From: a virus
Length of the DNA: 29,066 bases
Virus record (IMG/VR): IMGVR_UViG_3300046535_000639
Location: 1 to 29,066 of that record
Direction: 5' to 3' (one strand)
A program made the translations under genes and the position numbers. Position 1 is the stretch's first letter, and every line of letters starts with the position of its first letter. The notes below the pieces were generated by a model. The model searched no databases and was not told where the DNA came from. It worked only from the letters and a program-made list of their open reading frames with translations. Below, one piece after another: positions 18,556-25,909 of this stretch.

Positions 18556-19026
18556 CTATCGACCGGAGCCGATGTATCGCTGGTACGCCGCGATCCAGTT
18601 GCTGGAGACTGCGGCCTGCGCCTCGGCCAGGGTGAGTCGACCGGAGCACACGGCGCGGTGCAGCCAGTTCTCTAGCCTGTCCTTCGCATGCGCGCCGTAC
18701 GGGCCATCCCAGGGCTGCGGCCACAGGTTGCGCGGGTCGGTTGGGTGGCCGCCGATCTCGAGGCTGATCAGGTGGTCCTCTTCAAACGTGCGCGCACCCT
18801 GTGGGCTGGCGTAGGCGCCTGAAGTGAGCTGGGCAGTCTTGAGCTTGTTGGTGTAGCTGGCCGGTGGCCGGATTGTCTTCGTCCAACCAGGCACGCAGAT
18901 CGTGGTGGCGATGTTCTCCTGCGTGATGGCCGGATTGACTGCGCCAGGTGTCGCGATGGCGTCGGGCAGCTCCCATGCGAAGGCGGGCGCGGCGACGAGC
19001 AGGAGGAGGGTGAGAAGGGCTCTCAT
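18556..19026 (-). CDS. Exported HNH-like nuclease
   Basis: A 156-residue protein with a Sec signal peptide (MRALLTLLLLVAAPAFA, about 1-17). The mature part contains a beta-beta-alpha-metal-type motif: EDHLISLEIGGHPTDPRNLWPQ (83-104; D84-H85, H94, N100), followed by AKDRLENWLH (114-123). This is the pattern of HNH/endonuclease-like proteins. Two Cys residues (C44, C127) could form a disulfide in the periplasm. Export of a nuclease from a lysis cassette suggests degradation of nucleic acid outside the cytoplasm. Its ATG overlaps the endolysin stop (ATGA). Confidence 0.75.
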   Translation of the reverse strand: MRALLTLLLLVAAPAFAWELPDAIATPGAVNPAITQENIATTICVPGWTKTIRPPASYTNKLKTAQLTSGAYASPQGARTFEEDHLISLEIGGHPTDPRNLWPQPWDGPYGAHAKDRLENWLHRAVCSGRLTLAEAQAAVSSNWIAAYQRYIGSGR

Positions 19027-19478
19027 GGGTGCACCTGATCGTAGAACGCGAGGTTTCGCGCGCGCATGATGTCGAGCAGCTTCTGCGCGTACTCGGGATC
19101 GGTCGCATAGCCAGCCGCGGCGACGGCGCGCGCCCAGCCGGCGCCGGTCGTCTCCTTGCGGCAGGCGGCATAGCGCGGGCTCGCCAGCAGGAACTGCGCG
19201 TGGTCGACCATGCTGTCCAGCCAGCTCGAGTAGCGGCGGAACTTCGCGGTGATGGCGATGCTCTGGCCCTGCGCGACCTCGTGCGTCGGTACGTCGACAG
19301 TTGCGCCCTTCCAGCCGGCATCCGCCTTGATGCCGAAGAGGTTATTGCCCGGCGCGCGTGAGCCCCACGAGGATTCGAGCGCAGCCTGGGCCAGCGTGAG
19401 CGATGCAGGGATGCCGGTGCGGCGCTGGCAGTCCTGCGCAGCGGCGGCAAGCATGCCGAGGAAGGCGCTAGGCGGCAT
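19023..19478 (-). CDS. Endolysin, GH73 glucosaminidase (FlgJ-like)
   Basis: A 151-residue peptidoglycan hydrolase. The glucosaminidase domain covers most of the chain: TGIPASLTLAQAALESSWG with putative catalytic Glu35, APGNNLFGIKADAGW, then a helical part with SWLDSMVDHAQFLL and the C-terminal GYATDPEYAQKLLDI. It cleaves the glycan backbone. No signal peptide is seen, so the holin must release it. The start at 19478 has AGGAGG six bases upstream; the ATG two codons earlier sits directly on that site. It overlaps the holin gene by 11 bases. Confidence 0.9.
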   Translation of the reverse strand: MPPSAFLGMLAAAAQDCQRRTGIPASLTLAQAALESSWGSRAPGNNLFGIKADAGWKGATVDVPTHEVAQGQSIAITAKFRRYSSWLDSMVDHAQFLLASPRYAACRKETTGAGWARAVAAAGYATDPEYAQKLLDIMRARNLAFYDQVHP

Positions 19479-19842
19479 GGTCATCCTCCTTCGGCGCTTG
19501 CTCGAGCGGATCTGGCGGCATGTTCAGCTTCTGGTTCGCCATCGATTCCAGCTTGAACAGCGCGCGGCTGCCCATGTGGGCTGTGATACCGGCCAGGGCG
19601 TATTTCATCGGCGCACCAGTGCCGATTGAGTCGCAAAGGTTCGCCACGACGACGCCGGTGAAGCCCGAGATGACCAGTTCGCCGACCAGCTCGGTGATGT
19701 TGAAGGCGCGTACATGGCCATCTTTCATCTTGCGGTAGAAGGATGCTGCGCCACCCCAGAGCGAGAGGCCGATCAGCAAGGCCCAGCTGAGCATCGCGTC
19801 GAGGTCGAAGCCGCTGCCGGGCTGCGGGTTTGATGGATTCAT
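19468..19842 (-). CDS. Holin (LydA/holin superfamily type)
   Basis: This 124-residue inner-membrane protein has a first hydrophobic helix at about 14-35 (LDAMLSWALLIGLSLWGGAA). A basic loop with FYRKMKDGHVRAFNITELVGE follows, then a second helix (VISGFTGVVVANLC) and a third, weaker one (PMKYALAGITAHMG), with a hydrophilic C-terminal tail. The segment ITELVGELVISGFTG resembles the phage holin family that includes P1 LydA. It sits directly upstream of the endolysin, in the proper order, and opens the lysis cassette after a terminator. Confidence 0.82.
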   Translation of the reverse strand: MNPSNPQPGSGFDLDAMLSWALLIGLSLWGGAASFYRKMKDGHVRAFNITELVGELVISGFTGVVVANLCDSIGTGAPMKYALAGITAHMGSRALFKLESMANQKLNMPPDPLEQAPKEDDHAA

Positions 19843-19856
19843 GGTGTCCTTTCAGG

Positions 19857-19885
19857 AAAAGAAAAGGCCACCTCGTGGGTGGCCT
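19857..19885 (-). terminator. Terminator between virion genes and lysis cassette
   Basis: On the minus strand AGGCCACC-CACGA-GGTGGCCT, a perfect 8-bp stem, runs into TTTTCTTTT. It lies after the 705-aa virion gene and 15 bases before the holin start, so the lysis genes need read-through or their own promoter; no clear promoter is seen. Confidence 0.75.
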
Positions 19886-19914
19886 ATAATTGTTGGAACT
19901 ACAAGGGGACAGCT

Positions 19915-19992
19915 ATGCACTACGATCCGATTCAACTCGGCGCGATGATCGCCTACGTCATCAACGCCTGGATCTACTCGCGCCGGAAGTGA
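19915..19992 (+). CDS. Candidate 25-aa plus-strand peptide inside the late region
   Basis: A 25-residue ORF (MHYDPIQLGAMIAYVINAWI, then YSRRK) with GGGG about five bases before the ATG. TATAAT at 19885-19890 lies upstream, without a good -35. The peptide is hydrophobic with a basic end. It ends one base before the stop codon of the opposing virion gene, so it fits exactly into the gap. It is the only well-equipped plus-strand ORF between 17.7 and 29 kb. Confidence 0.4.
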   Translation: MHYDPIQLGAMIAYVINAWIYSRRK

Positions 19993-22110
19993 TCAGCGGT
20001 TTTGCCCGTCTTGCTGCAAGAGGAAAGGCGGCAGCGCCATCGCCGGGTTGAACATGGGCGGTCGCGCCGGCATGGTGGCAAGATTCGCCGGCACATTCAT
20101 CGCCTGGCCCGCCTTCATGCCGATCACGATGTTCTGCGCCGCCGGTTGCACCGCGGACCCGAGCACGGGGATTTTCGACAGCAGCGCGCTGTTTGCGATC
20201 CGGTCGAGCAGCATCGCCCCCGCGGTGCCCGCCGTATTCGAGTTGTTCACCGCCGAGCCTGTCGGCTGGAACTGCTCGTAGCTCGCGACGCGCCCGATCG
20301 CCTTCATCTGGTGGATCTCGTCCGGCTGGAAGAACAGATTGAGCTTGCGGTCGCCGATCGCGGCCAGCGCCTTGTTGTAGTTCGACTGGCTGAAGTTGCC
20401 CACCTCGTCAGCCGCGCCCCCCAAGGCCTTCTGCTTCAGGTAGCCGGCAATCTGCTGCCGCACCGCGCTCATCGCTTCCGGGTGGCCTCCGATCTGGTTG
20501 CGGAGCTGGGCCACGCTCATGACACTGGCGCCGCTGCCGTTCCCGACGATGAACTGCCGCACGAACTTGTCGGGCTCGATGCCGTCGCGTACCGCCTGCA
20601 GTGCGGGCGTGCTCTCGACGGTCTGCATCCAGGCTCGGTTTGCGGCGCGCGCGCGGCCGAAAGCGTCGACCGCATCCTGACCGAGGTTCGCTGTGGGCGC
20701 GGCGCCGGCCAGGCCGCCGGGCGCGGTCATCTGGTTGCCGCCGAACGGCGCTGCCGGTGCGCCCTGGCCGAGCAGTGGCGTTTCGTCAAGCGCCTGGCGC
20801 ACCAAGCCCAGCGCAGTGCGGACGTTGCCGTCGTTGCTGTTGCGCTGAATATTGCCAATGCCAGTCTTAAACTGCTCGGCGATGTCGACGTTCAGCGGAA
20901 TCTGGCCGCTCGCGAAGCCGTTCAGCTTGTTTCGGATGTCTGGCGTCAGGAAGCTTTCCAGGTTGGCGTTGTTCAGCAGGTCGCCCGCCCGCTGGCTGAA
21001 CGCGTAGTGGTCGAGCGGTGCCGCGCGACCCGCGGAGTCGCGCGCCTGGCCGTACAGGGCGTTGATGATGCCCTGCTCCTGCGCATCCCGGCCGGCCAGC
21101 GCGCCCATGATTGTCTGCGCGCCCGCGATCGGATCGGCGGCGGCACCCGCCCCCAGGCCGTTCAGTCCGCTGATCAGCGCGCTGTTGTTCGCGTTCTGCG
21201 TCTGCCCGAGTTGCTGCGCCACCGGGTCCTTGCTGTTGATTCCCAGCTTAGCCAGGTTCTTCTGCTGGGAGACGATTGCAGGGTCCAGCGTCAGGCCGGC
21301 CGCCGTCGGCGTTGCGCCGGTCAGGCGGTAGTCGGCGAGGCGCCGGATGGCATCGGGTGACAGCACGCCCCTGGATCGGTAGGCTGCGGCGACGTCGTTG
21401 CGGATGCCGCTGGCGATGTTCGCCGGCAAATCGCCCAGCGTCAGGCCCGAGTTCTGCAGCGCGTTGTTGATCGTGATGTCAACCTGTTGCGGCATGGCCG
21501 GCTTCGGCATGGCGAGACGGGTCGCGGCGCCGGCGGCGCGCTGAACGCCGCCCACGGCTGCAGGCGCGGCCAGGCCGCCGGCTACCGATGCCACCAACTG
21601 CGTCACGTCGTTGCCGCCGGTCTCCCGCGCGTAGCCGCCCGCCGCCCCAGCGCCCGCAGCGGAGACAAGCTGCTGCGTCGGGTTTGCTGCCAGCGTGCGC
21701 GCCACGGCCTGCGTTACGCCGGTCGTGTTTCTCGCCGCTGCGGCGCCGGCACCGACCGGCACCGCGATGCCAGCCATCGTGCGCGCAACATCGCCGACCA
21801 TGCGCTCCCGCGCGCTCTTCGGCTGCGGCAGGCCCAGCTCGTCGGCCAGCAAGGCGCCGCCGCCGGGCTGCGAGTTCACGCCGACGGCATTCAGGCTGGC
21901 GCGGATCGGCGTGGCCAGGAAGTCGAGCGCGTTGCCGACGCCTTCCAGTCCGTAGCGCGCGGTCAGTCCCAGCTGGCGCGGCATGTCGGACACGGCGTCA
22001 TTCAGCTGCTGGCCGAAGGGCTTCGCCTGCGGCGCCGGCGCATTGTCAGGCAGCAGCGTGTACGTGCCCTTGGCCGGCTGGCCGCTGTCATCGAGCAGGG
22101 TATATCCCAT
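19993..22110 (-). CDS. Large internal virion / DNA-ejection protein (705 aa)
   Basis: This 705-residue, Ala/Gly-rich, mostly helical protein carries no enzyme motif. Its opening (MGYTLLDDSGQPAKGTYTLL) and small-residue-rich hydrophobic stretches (about 110-195) resemble ejection proteins of short-tailed phages, which are packed in the head and form a channel for DNA entry. The C-terminal part (about 520-700) is more polar and contains QSNYNKALAAIGDRKLNLFF, a helical pattern that fits such proteins. It is the last and largest of three consecutive genes of this kind, the usual count in P22- and T7-like phages. Confidence 0.7.
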   Translation of the reverse strand: MGYTLLDDSGQPAKGTYTLLPDNAPAPQAKPFGQQLNDAVSDMPRQLGLTARYGLEGVGNALDFLATPIRASLNAVGVNSQPGGGALLADELGLPQPKSARERMVGDVARTMAGIAVPVGAGAAAARNTTGVTQAVARTLAANPTQQLVSAAGAGAAGGYARETGGNDVTQLVASVAGGLAAPAAVGGVQRAAGAATRLAMPKPAMPQQVDITINNALQNSGLTLGDLPANIASGIRNDVAAAYRSRGVLSPDAIRRLADYRLTGATPTAAGLTLDPAIVSQQKNLAKLGINSKDPVAQQLGQTQNANNSALISGLNGLGAGAAADPIAGAQTIMGALAGRDAQEQGIINALYGQARDSAGRAAPLDHYAFSQRAGDLLNNANLESFLTPDIRNKLNGFASGQIPLNVDIAEQFKTGIGNIQRNSNDGNVRTALGLVRQALDETPLLGQGAPAAPFGGNQMTAPGGLAGAAPTANLGQDAVDAFGRARAANRAWMQTVESTPALQAVRDGIEPDKFVRQFIVGNGSGASVMSVAQLRNQIGGHPEAMSAVRQQIAGYLKQKALGGAADEVGNFSQSNYNKALAAIGDRKLNLFFQPDEIHQMKAIGRVASYEQFQPTGSAVNNSNTAGTAGAMLLDRIANSALLSKIPVLGSAVQPAAQNIVIGMKAGQAMNVPANLATMPARPPMFNPAMALPPFLLQQDGQNR

Positions 22111-22113
22111 GCA

Positions 22114-23844
22114 TCACTCCTTGATCCACTTGGTACCGTCGGAACGGTAGATGGTGCCATTGTCGGCGCGCATGCGCTTGCCGGCGAACTGCACCGCGGC
22201 GGGCAGCATGTTGAACGTCTGGCCGGCTGCCGGCGCGGGAGGCTTGGCAGCGGCCGGTGCTTGCGCATCCGGCTGGTAGTTGCGCGGGTCAGCCTGGCTG
22301 CTGAACTGCTTCTGCGCACCGTAATAGCCCTGCACGTCGTTGTTCATCTTGAACGGCAGCAGGTTGTTGTACTGCGCCTGGCGCATGCGCACCTGACCGG
22401 CCACCTCGTCCGCCGCCTTCGCGATCGCCTCGGGCTGCATGTGGCTGTTCGGGTTCGCAGCCTGGGCCAGCGACTGCAGCGCATCCGAGCCGCCGCCGCC
22501 CGCGCCGAGGCGCATGTTGATCGCCAACATGTTCGCGTTCTTGTTCAGCAGGTCAGTCGCCGTGGCGAGATCCTTCTGCTTCTGGAATCCACCCAGCGTC
22601 AGCAGGCCGTTCATGTAGGCGAGCTTATCGGCGCTGTTGCCGGTGATCGCGGCCGGCGCCAGCTTCTTGATGTTGTCGAGCAGGGCCAGCGTGACCGGCG
22701 CCTGCTTGTTTGCCGCGTACAGGTCGGCGAAGTCGTTGTTCATCGTGTCGACGTTGCCCTCAACCGACTTCTGGAAGCCAGGCGCCAAGCTCGGGCGAAC
22801 AATCGAGGTGCCCGGGGTCGAACCAGGGCGCAGGCTGAATTGTTCTTCAGCCTGTTTATAGAACGCCTTTTTTTGCTCCGGGCTCATGTGGGTAACATCG
22901 AATCCCGGTTGGCCGGGCATGGGCTGTCGCGGCCCCGGCATCGGCTGGCCACCGCCCGCTGCCGCGAACTTGTTGGTGAATACCGGGTTGCCTTGCTCAT
23001 CGTAGCCCGCAATGGGCTCGGCCTGGTTGCCGCCCGCGCGCTCGGCATAGGCATTGATCTGCTCGACGCCAGCTGCGCCCGTCAGCGGCGACACGCCGAC
23101 CACCTTGCCGCCCACGATCTGCGGCACGGCGTTCTTCGGGATGATCGGCGCCATGGCGGCAATCGAGCCGTCCGGGTAGTACATCGGCGCGCCGGCGCGG
23201 CCGGCCTGCAGCGGGATGTTGTTCTGCTTGGCGATCTGCTGCTGCATGATCTGGCGGCCAAGGGTCGAGTTCGGATCGATGCCGGCCTGCTCGAGCAGCC
23301 TGGTGAAGTCGGTTGGCTTCGCGCGATCATTGATCCATTCGCCCATCTTCGCGCCGTTGTTGAACGCCAAGTCGGCCGCAATGGCCGCCGACGGCACGCC
23401 GCCGAAACCTGGCACGCCGACAGCGGCCGGCGACGGGACGCCTTGCTGCGCGAGATCCGCCGGCGCGAAGAACCCAGGCGTGGCGATCGTGCGGCCGTCC
23501 GAATCGGTACTGCCCATCGGTAGCGACTGCGGCGCCTGGTGCGGCTGCTGACCCTGCTGCGACTGGCTGTCCATGTTCGCGGCCAGGAAGTTGTTGATCA
23601 GCTCGTTCTTGCGCGTGGCTTGCGCGACCTGCTGCTGGAGCATCTGCATCTGCATCTGCTCCTTCTGACGGTCCAAGCCTTGCTGCTGCCCCTGTTGGTA
23701 GCCGCCCAGGCCCGCGCCCAGCACCTGGCCGAAGCTATGCGGCATCAGGGATGGGCCGGAAGCGTTGAGCATGCCAGCCGCGGCGGCGAGCAGCCCCTGC
23801 TGCTGCGGGTCATCGCTGCTGAACATATCGAGTAATCCTGGCAT
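22114..23844 (-). CDS. Internal virion protein (576 aa)
   Basis: This 576-residue protein begins MPGLLDMFSSDDPQQQGLLA and is Gln-rich at about 50-75 (coiled-coil-like KEQMQMQMLQQQVAQATRKN), then Ala/Gly/Pro-rich. A middle part (about 325-420) is a well-ordered helical region (TNxxxDLYAANKQAPVTLALL-like). The C-terminus ends in the short conserved NGTIYRSDGTKWIKE, a pattern of virion proteins. No catalytic motif is seen. It lies three bases from the next gene. Ejection or tail-hub function is inferred from position and composition. Confidence 0.65.
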   Translation of the reverse strand: MPGLLDMFSSDDPQQQGLLAAAAGMLNASGPSLMPHSFGQVLGAGLGGYQQGQQQGLDRQKEQMQMQMLQQQVAQATRKNELINNFLAANMDSQSQQGQQPHQAPQSLPMGSTDSDGRTIATPGFFAPADLAQQGVPSPAAVGVPGFGGVPSAAIAADLAFNNGAKMGEWINDRAKPTDFTRLLEQAGIDPNSTLGRQIMQQQIAKQNNIPLQAGRAGAPMYYPDGSIAAMAPIIPKNAVPQIVGGKVVGVSPLTGAAGVEQINAYAERAGGNQAEPIAGYDEQGNPVFTNKFAAAGGGQPMPGPRQPMPGQPGFDVTHMSPEQKKAFYKQAEEQFSLRPGSTPGTSIVRPSLAPGFQKSVEGNVDTMNNDFADLYAANKQAPVTLALLDNIKKLAPAAITGNSADKLAYMNGLLTLGGFQKQKDLATATDLLNKNANMLAINMRLGAGGGGSDALQSLAQAANPNSHMQPEAIAKAADEVAGQVRMRQAQYNNLLPFKMNNDVQGYYGAQKQFSSQADPRNYQPDAQAPAAAKPPAPAAGQTFNMLPAAVQFAGKRMRADNGTIYRSDGTKWIKE

Positions 23845-23853
23845 GTCTTCTCC

Positions 23854-25194
23854 TTATCCGGGCCAGCCCGGCAGATTGGGCATCTGGAAATTGCCGAACT
23901 GCGATTGGTTCACCAGGTTGCCGGCAGAGCCATTTGACGCATTCATCGTTGCATTCAAGTTCGTGCCGCCTAGCCCGCTAAACAGGTTTCCAGCAAGTTG
24001 GCTTCCGAGCATCGCGCCGCCCAGTACGTTGCCAGCTGTGTTCTGGTAAATGGGCTGGCTGGTGGTCGAGGACTGGTTCAGGCCCAGGTATGGCGCCAAC
24101 AGCCCGTTGACTTGGGTTGCCCGGTTGATGCCGTAGTTCTGGTCATTCTGCGCGGTGCCATATGCCGAACCGCTCAATCCGCCGAGCAGGCCCGCGCCGC
24201 CCAGCGCCGCGCCGTTGTTTTGCGCATTGGTCGTGAGCTGCGCGCCTTGGTTCGCCAGATTCGTCTGTTGGTTGAAGCCCGCATTGGCCAGGCCCGCCTG
24301 CTGGGCCAGCCCGGCGTTCGTCTTGCTGGCGTCGAACATGTTCCCGACGTTCATGAACTCGGCCGCGTTCTTCGTGTTCGCGTCCTGGCTGGCGACGCCG
24401 TACTGCTGCGCGCCCAGGCCTTGTGTCGCTGCCAGCGCGCGGTCCTGGCCCTGCTGGTAGGCATTCGCGGCCTGCGCAGTGGTGTTTGCGCTGTTGGTCG
24501 CGGCGAGCTGGCTGTTCGCGTTGTTGAGCTGGTTCGTGTAGTCGCTGATCGCCAGTCCCTGCGCCACGCCCTGGCGCGAGCCGCCGTACTGGCCGGCGAG
24601 CACGGCGTTCTGGCTGATCCCGGGCAGCACGCTACGCTGCAGCGTGTTCGTCAGGTTGGCCACGTTCGTGTTGAAGCCGGCATTTGTCGCGCCCACCGCG
24701 GCATTCATCGATTTGTTCAGCGCCGTCGTGTCGCCGCCGCTCAGCAGGTTCTGATAGCTGCCGGTCAGGTCGATGTTGTTTTGCGCCGGCGCCTGCACCT
24801 GGTTGCCGGAAGCGTAGGCCGGCAGTGCGGCGCTGGCTGACGTCATGCCCGCGGCGGCCGAGGTGGGGGCCTGCTGCCCAGCCATCAGCCCGGTGGCCGC
24901 GCCATGGATTGCGCCCATATCCTGCGAACCGTAGTTGGTCAGGTAGTCGCCAGCGGCCTGGCCGTAGTTCTGCAGCGGCTGCGACTGCGGCGTGTTCAGC
25001 ATGCCCTGGTACTGGCTGAGCAGGCCGTCGTTGCCGTTCTGGCCGAATACGATATTGCCGACGCGCGGGTCGAGCTGGTTTTGCTGCGTGCTGGTGGCGG
25101 TGCCCGATTGCTTGCTTCCTCGGGTGGCCGAGTATGCGCCAAGGGCGGCCGAGCCGAGGCCAGCGATTGCGGTAGCGGAAAGTCCGAAAGCCAT
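23854..25194 (-). CDS. Asn/Gln/Ala-rich internal virion protein (446 aa)
   Basis: A 446-residue protein begins with a Gly/Ala-rich hydrophobic segment (MAFGLSATAIAGLGSAALGA), a feature of phage proteins that enter membranes. The long middle (about 150-330) consists of Asn-, Gln- and Ala-rich heptad-like helices (TNTLQRSVLPGISQNAVLAG, NAGFNQQTNLANQGAQLTT), and the C-terminus is Gly/Asn-rich. It resembles the smallest of the three ejection proteins of podoviruses. Its ATG overlaps the cupin-like gene stop (TAATG). The call is from composition and order. Confidence 0.65.
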   Translation of the reverse strand: MAFGLSATAIAGLGSAALGAYSATRGSKQSGTATSTQQNQLDPRVGNIVFGQNGNDGLLSQYQGMLNTPQSQPLQNYGQAAGDYLTNYGSQDMGAIHGAATGLMAGQQAPTSAAAGMTSASAALPAYASGNQVQAPAQNNIDLTGSYQNLLSGGDTTALNKSMNAAVGATNAGFNTNVANLTNTLQRSVLPGISQNAVLAGQYGGSRQGVAQGLAISDYTNQLNNANSQLAATNSANTTAQAANAYQQGQDRALAATQGLGAQQYGVASQDANTKNAAEFMNVGNMFDASKTNAGLAQQAGLANAGFNQQTNLANQGAQLTTNAQNNGAALGGAGLLGGLSGSAYGTAQNDQNYGINRATQVNGLLAPYLGLNQSSTTSQPIYQNTAGNVLGGAMLGSQLAGNLFSGLGGTNLNATMNASNGSAGNLVNQSQFGNFQMPNLPGWPG

Positions 25195-25625
25195 TATTTG
25201 CTCTCCAGTTCAGTAAAGGGGGTGGCGCCCAGCGCGAGCTGGCGGGTTTGCAGGCGGTCGCTTTCCTCGACCAGTTCGTCCTCGATCGCTTCGATGTCGG
25301 TCAGGTCGGTGTGGCAGATCGTCGTCCAGGCCGTGGGCGCGTGCGCGACTCCCGCGCGCTTGCTTCCGGCCTTGGTCGGCAGCACGTGGTAACCGGTCAG
25401 GCGCACCGGGCCCTGATCGGTCGTCACCGTGATGTCGCCGATCACGACGTTCACGTGGTCTTTCTTGTGGGTCGCGCCCGTCAGCACCGTGCCGGCCGGG
25501 ATGTGGATCGTGCGAGCGTAGACCCCGCCTGACAGTACGTGCTCAGTGCGCAGGTCGGTCTGCGGCTGCGCGAGCACCTCCGCTTCAAGCCGCTCAATCG
25601 CGCGCCTATCGGTCAGTTCGTTCAT
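25194..25625 (-). CDS. Cupin-like virion-associated protein (143 aa)
   Basis: The start at 25625 (MNELTDRRAIERLEAEVLAQ) has AAGGA upstream; the ten upstream codons are an open extension without such a site. Residues about 35-110 form a beta-rich block with GGVYARTIHIPAGTVLTGA, THKKDHVNVVIGDITVTTD and HAPTAWTTICHT. It has glycine turns and histidines in the order of a cupin barrel. A helical acidic tail follows. Proteins of this type lie between tail and ejection genes in several podoviruses; a metal or sugar ligand is possible but unproven. Confidence 0.55.
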   Translation of the reverse strand: MNELTDRRAIERLEAEVLAQPQTDLRTEHVLSGGVYARTIHIPAGTVLTGATHKKDHVNVVIGDITVTTDQGPVRLTGYHVLPTKAGSKRAGVAHAPTAWTTICHTDLTDIEAIEDELVEESDRLQTRQLALGATPFTELESK

Positions 25626-25636
25626 GGTTTTCCTTC

Positions 25637-25909
25637 TCAGCCGAGTGACTTCCAAGTGCTCGTCGGTTGGTCGTAGAAATAGACGCCTCGCGTACCGCCC
25701 GGCGCGATCGTGCCGTCCAGGTAGCGCACATCGCCGTCGCGCGGCTTGGCCGGCGCCACGTAGGCGCGGTCAAGATGCCCGGCCGCCAGCGCGGCGACGA
25801 CTGTCGCCAGGCGCACCTCGAGCTCGCGCACGTAGCGCGGCAACTGCGCTGGGTCGTCAGGGACGTTGCCCGGCTGGTAGCTAGTCGTGTTGCTGTTGGG
25901 CGGTCGCAT
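25637..25909 (-). CDS. Small virion-associated protein (90 aa)
   Basis: This 90-residue protein has an N-terminal helix (DDPAQLPRYVRELEVRLATV) and a C-terminal beta part ending GGTRGVYFYDQPTSTWKSLG. The latter resembles the short strand motifs of phage tail and fibre accessory proteins. Its ATG shares bases with the stop of the gp10-like gene (TGATG). No clear family is recognised. Confidence 0.6.
   Translation of the reverse strand: MRPPNSNTTSYQPGNVPDDPAQLPRYVRELEVRLATVVAALAAGHLDRAYVAPAKPRDGDVRYLDGTIAPGGTRGVYFYDQPTSTWKSLG

Noticed and set aside
20002-21360. Plus-strand frame of 452 codons
   Set aside because: Antisense shadow of the 705-aa virion gene, with the same arginine-rich, featureless composition.
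21487-23523. Long plus-strand open frame of 678 codons opposite the ejection-protein genes
   Set aside because: It is antisense to two well-formed virion genes, extremely Arg/Leu-rich without domains, and lacks a start signal; high G+C makes such open antisense frames common.
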